From Anastatus disparis (lineage: Eukaryota; Arthropoda; Insecta; Hymenoptera; Eupelmidae): 64,000 nt of DNA. Position numbers and translations under genes: made by a program. Shown here in pieces: positions 60,527-64,000 of this stretch. Where the stretch lies: contig JAFFSR010000397.1 in NCBI GenBank assembly GCA_017163975.1, positions 53,501 through 117,500 of the forward strand, read 5' to 3'. Under the pieces are notes generated by a model. It was not told the DNA's origin. It made no database searches and worked only from the letters and a program-made list of their open reading frames with translations. How positions within the stretch are numbered: position 1 is the stretch's first letter; every line of letters begins with the position of its first letter.

Positions 60527-62475
60527 CTTATTTTTGTGTTAGCATTTGTTCTTTAACCCGCATGGGGAATAATAGGCTACGACTGCGGCGCTAGAACACT
60601 GAACATTACAACCTTATCATTATTAGAAGTAGGACCCTGCGATACACCGAAGAATAACTTAAACCTATATAAACCGTATATACAACTGCTACAAGTAGAT
60701 CAATTTACCGACACAACTGCGATCTAATGTAAAATTGAATACCGTAGAACTGTATACCATTGTGGTATGCACTCACACGTATCCATTGTAGATCAGGGAC
60801 AAAACGAATATATTACAGAAATTAGTAGAAGGGCCTGTTCGCAATTATACAGCACAGGAACCCTTAGATTAGGACAGAGACATGAGTTTTACGGCATTAA
60901 AATAAATCAAACAACGACTAAGCCAATAACATTTGCCGGTCATTTAACAAGTGACGGAGCTTGCAATGGCGAAGCATATGCAGATCCCTATGGATCTTGG
61001 GACAGTGTAGTTGTCCAAGGAACTGTAAAAATTACCGTAAGGGGAGTTACAGTTAGAGTGAACTTAGAAGATAATAGAATTTATCTACCCTCAGGGACTA
61101 GCTGTGACTATCCAACGGAGAATGCGTTGATTTTGAAGGGGGACAAACCTTTTGGAACCCTTTCCCAACAGATCAGTGTAAATTTTCAAGCTACAGTATC
61201 TTATTCGAAGGATTCGTTGAGAAAGTAGTAGATTCCAATAAAAAAGAACATACGGTATACTCCATCCCTTCGAGTGACGTCATTTTTGCGCTAGCAGCGA
61301 AATCTAAAGATTCGGTTTGCGGATATAGTGTAGTGATGACGGAACATCCTAAGTTGGTTATTTTTGAAACTACTCGTAATGGAGAATCCTTCGCTAATCG
61401 CAAAGGAAAAACGGTAGATAACCTAGACATATTCACATACGTCAATTCGAAATTTGTATTCGTAGAAAGGCACATTAGGACTCAGGTTAGGCAATTGTAT
61501 CGTGATGTGATGATGCAGCAGTGTCGTATAGAAAGAGAGACGATAGTGAACGCTCTCGCGATAGCAACACAAGCGCCAGATCAATTCGCGTATAATTTAA
61601 TGAGAGGACCAGGGTACATGGCCATGAAAGCAGGAGAAGTAGTTCATGTCATTAAGTGTATATCTGTTGAAGTAAAGGTAGAACATAGCGAAAATTGCTA
61701 TGCCGAATTACAAGTGAGTCATAAGAACGAAACACAGTTCTTAACACCTAAGACTCACATATTTAAATCTAAAGGTACGCAAGTAACTTGCAATAGCTTG
61801 TTACCAGCATACTACCTCTTAGATGAAAATTGGTATAAAATCTTACCAAAACCTACTGACGCACATTATTCAACCATTAACAAAGCCAACATGGAAATAT
61901 ATTGAACCTGCGTCATTAGCGACCGGTGGTATTTATACCGAAAAGGATTTAAATGAACTTAACGATCATATAATGTTCCCAATAGAAAAAGCAGCTTTAC
62001 TAAATGAAGCTGCTAGAGAAATTCATGGACATCCAGCAACGGACCATGAAGGAACCATCGGTAAACTCCTTAATAAAGGTGTTATGGAACGAATAATGGA
62101 ATCAACCTGGTCGAAAATGTGGAAAAAATTCACAAATTTTGCTATTGCTAGTGCAGGAATTATAGCAATATTTATTATCATACAGATAATCAAATCAATA
62201 GTTCAAATAATAGTGAATGGTTTTGCGTTATACCGCATATATGGATGGTCAGTTACATGCTTGGAGCCCTATGGACATCCATCACACAATTACTCATATA
62301 CATCAACAATCCGGTACCAACTCAAAATTCAGACTCTTATAGAAGGTCACCTGATCCAGAACAAGACGTAGAATTAATGCCAAGAAATTCCAGTAATAAC
62401 GATGATGAACAACCATCAGCAGCAGTTCGAAAACAAAAACCTCAAGGACCCGATTTTTTTACTCTACCTGCATAA
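60524..62475 (+). pseudogene. env: env-like glycoprotein, chuvirus-type, broken
   Basis: The N-terminus is hydrophobic (MLIFVLAFVL) like a signal peptide, followed by many Cys. YADPYGSWDSVVVQG is at about 60978. Further on are CYAELQVSHKNETQFLTPKT (61697) and GTQVTCNSLLPAYYLLDENW (about 61774). A hydrophobic membrane segment with AGIIAIFIIIQIIKS lies near 62150-62215, then a hydrophilic tail ending PDFFTLPA. These motifs resemble glycoproteins of chuvirus-like RNA viruses known to have been captured by insect LTR elements; this is from memory of the family, not a search. Such a protein would mediate entry. It is inactive: stops at 60554 and 60724, and frameshifts near 61228, 61890 and 62240. 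Confidence 0.7.
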
Positions 62476-62530
62476 ATTAAATGTGAATTGACTCAACTTG
62501 TGTTGCATCTATAGGCATTGAGCATCATCA

Positions 62531-62547
62531 TCATCAGGAGAAGGAAT
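62531..62547 (+). promoter_or_regulatory. Candidate polypurine tract
   Basis: AGGAGAAGGAATGG lies about 60 bp after the env stop. A polypurine tract primes plus-strand DNA synthesis just before the 3' LTR. No LTR copy was recognised upstream to confirm it. Confidence 0.35.
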
Positions 62548-62885
62548 GGTTATACGACCGAGCATTTGATTGCTAGCTATTCCTTTTCAAATTACCTAGC
62601 AACCGTTTAAGGATAAGGGTGTAAAATATTACGATTAGATTATTTAAAATTCAAGAAAATTAAAAAAAAAATTTTACTTTTAGATATTAAGTATATGGCG
62701 CAATATAGTTCAGTTTTATTTTAAGCTTATATTTAATCCGAAGCCTAATCCGTACTAAGAACAATTAAAACTAACCTCTTTCAAGACCTTTTCAATAGAT
62801 GATAATAAAACAATTTGCGCACAATAGCATTTAAGAATAACATAAACAGATTTAAAAATAATAGTAAGCTATAACAGTACATAAT

Positions 62886-62887
<2 letters not shown>
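62548..62887. other. Possible 3' LTR sequence, unconfirmed
   Basis: Unassigned sequence after the purine tract. I could not match it to any stretch at 51-54.8 kb. Confidence 0.25.

Positions 62888-62930
<43 letters not shown>
62888..62930. repeat. (TA)n microsatellite
   Basis: Alternating TA run of about 21 units. Confidence 0.95.
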
Positions 62931-62933
<3 letters not shown>

Positions 62934-63905
62934 TCCAAGAGGCTGGGAAAAACCGAAAAACTGTTACACATGGCTACACGTGCAAGTCGTAAAAATGCAG
63001 ATAAGATGCACTTGTGACTATGTTGGACCTTTTTGAGCGTTTTTACAGGCTTAAAAATTTTATACATGAAAAAGTTTTTAAAAATAATATTTCATATTTT
63101 CTTGTTTTATTTAAAAACAATTAATAAATTACAACACTTAATTACAACATTTAATTACAATAATTTTTTCCTACATATGAATATGAAAATTTTGATTAAA
63201 TTCAATTTTTTATAGTTTAAAATATTTTTTAATAATTATAAACAATTATTAATTGATTCCAATTAAGTTTAATTAACCTTTCTATCTTTAAAACCTTTTT
63301 CATTTTTTTAGCATAACCAAATATTTGTTAGTTAAGTTAGTAATTATTTAGTCATAAAATTAATAGTTTTAAACAATTATTAATAGTAATTTAAATTCTT
63401 TTTCTATACATATATATATATACACTAGTGAATATTTTTAATATGTTTCTTTTTAGTATATTTCTTTTGATTATATTATAATAGTCTATAAATTTAATTC
63501 TTTATAACAAACAATTTTGGATATTTCATTATTTCGTTTACAATAATCTATACAATTATATAGTTTTAGGTAATTATAATTATTATACTAAATAATAAAT
63601 TAAATAAATATGTTGTTTGTTAAGTAATTTTTTTTTTTTTTTTTTTTTGAAATATCATACATTTAAACAATTTTAGAGATAAGACACTCGACTATATTTT
63701 ATCATAATTTCTAAATTAGTTGAGTTAAGGAATAGTAAATAAAAATTATAATTAATGTAATCTTTTCTATGCTTTTATATGTTCCTTTTTCTCTTTTTAG
63801 CCATTAAAATAATTATGGATTCTTAATTTTAATTTTAAGCTTTATGTATAACTTTTAATGTTTTTATATTTTTCATAGTTTTAAGAAATTTTGTATTTAA
63901 TATCA
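62931..63905. other. AT-rich tail of the window
   Basis: AT-rich DNA with poly-T at 63626-63648. Hydrophobic 60-70 codon ORFs are low-complexity. No gene recognised. Confidence 0.4.
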
Positions 63906-63914
63906 TATCTGTAA

Positions 63915-64000
63915 AAGATAGAGGAAAAAGACGCAAGCAAGTAGAAGGAGAAAAATCTTTTTTCTCCATCTTATGCATACACTTGCTTCTATCTTCTTTC
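63915..64000. repeat. Imperfect hairpin at the window end
   Basis: GGAGAAAAA and TTTTTCTCC pair at the centre (about 63947-63967), with AAGATAGA / TCTATCTT and AGCAAGT / ACTTGCT further out. It may be the start of a foldback element cut by the window edge. Confidence 0.4.

Noticed and set aside
54286..62887. Intact LTR pair for the gypsy-like element
   Set aside because: I compared the sequence after env with 51-54.8 kb by eye and found no matching direct repeat.

Overview
This 64 kb window is eukaryotic and looks like repeat-dense chromatin from an insect. A hymenopteran such as an ant or wasp is plausible, but nothing here fixes the species. The DNA is strongly AT-rich with many (TA)n runs. 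Almost every recognisable coding stretch belongs to a transposable element, and every recognisable element coding region is broken. Only one short segment (about 50.69-50.94 kb) has the look of a host terminal exon.

Layout. 0-3 kb: an intron-containing, decayed minus-strand gene split by a foldback element made of a self-complementary TGAGATCTCA motif. 3-10.7 kb: a C-rich repeat, a plus-strand Helitron helicase fragment, a TTAA-flanked MITE, a Tc1/mariner-like element of DD41D type with tandemly amplified ends, and a TA-flanked non-autonomous element. 11-15 kb: TA arrays, half of a palindromic repeat, a G-rich repeat and a cluster of small hairpins. 15.1-18.9 kb: a 3.7 kb (ATC)n array ending at a perfect 26-bp hairpin. 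19-23 kb: a decayed R1-clade LINE. 23-28 kb: an LTR-like block, small palindromes, a tRNA-derived SINE and a 151-bp tandem array. 28.5-31.9 kb: a Jockey/CR1-type LINE broken by a MITE, a leader-like repeat and another MITE. 32.2-33.7 kb: a degenerate GGGCC/TATATTTT minisatellite. 33.7-39.4 kb: a minus-strand Helitron with Rep and PIF1-type helicase pieces, a lysine-rich repeat and an upstream Ulp1-like protease ORF. 39.7-45.8 kb: a 1 kb palindrome, a GC-rich block packed with short hairpins, an AT-rich inverted-repeat element, a small TA-flanked MITE and an LTR-like block. 46.1-47.7 kb: a 5'-truncated LINE with a long intact RT reading frame. 48-50 kb: nested TTAA MITEs. 52-62.5 kb: two small ORFs, then a large Ty3/gypsy errantivirus-like element with gag, pol and env.

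The most remarkable object is that gypsy-like element. It has seven CCHC knuckles in Gag, an in-phase G GGA AAC slippery heptamer followed six bases later by an H-type pseudoknot whose two stems are both perfect 8-bp helices, two retropepsin-like domains in tandem, no visible RNase H, and a spliced-type env that resembles chuvirus-like glycoproteins. It is dead: it carries many stops, several frameshifts, a deletion in pol and a 381-bp MITE in gag.

Two other patterns cut across the window. First, at least six foldback elements flanked by TTAA share one terminal signature, and four of them interrupt other elements. Second, short perfect hairpins recur far more often than I would expect, including two hairpins at 41.8 and 42.0 kb with an identical 13-nt loop on different stems. 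LTR pairs, target-site duplications for the LTR element and copy identities were judged by eye only.
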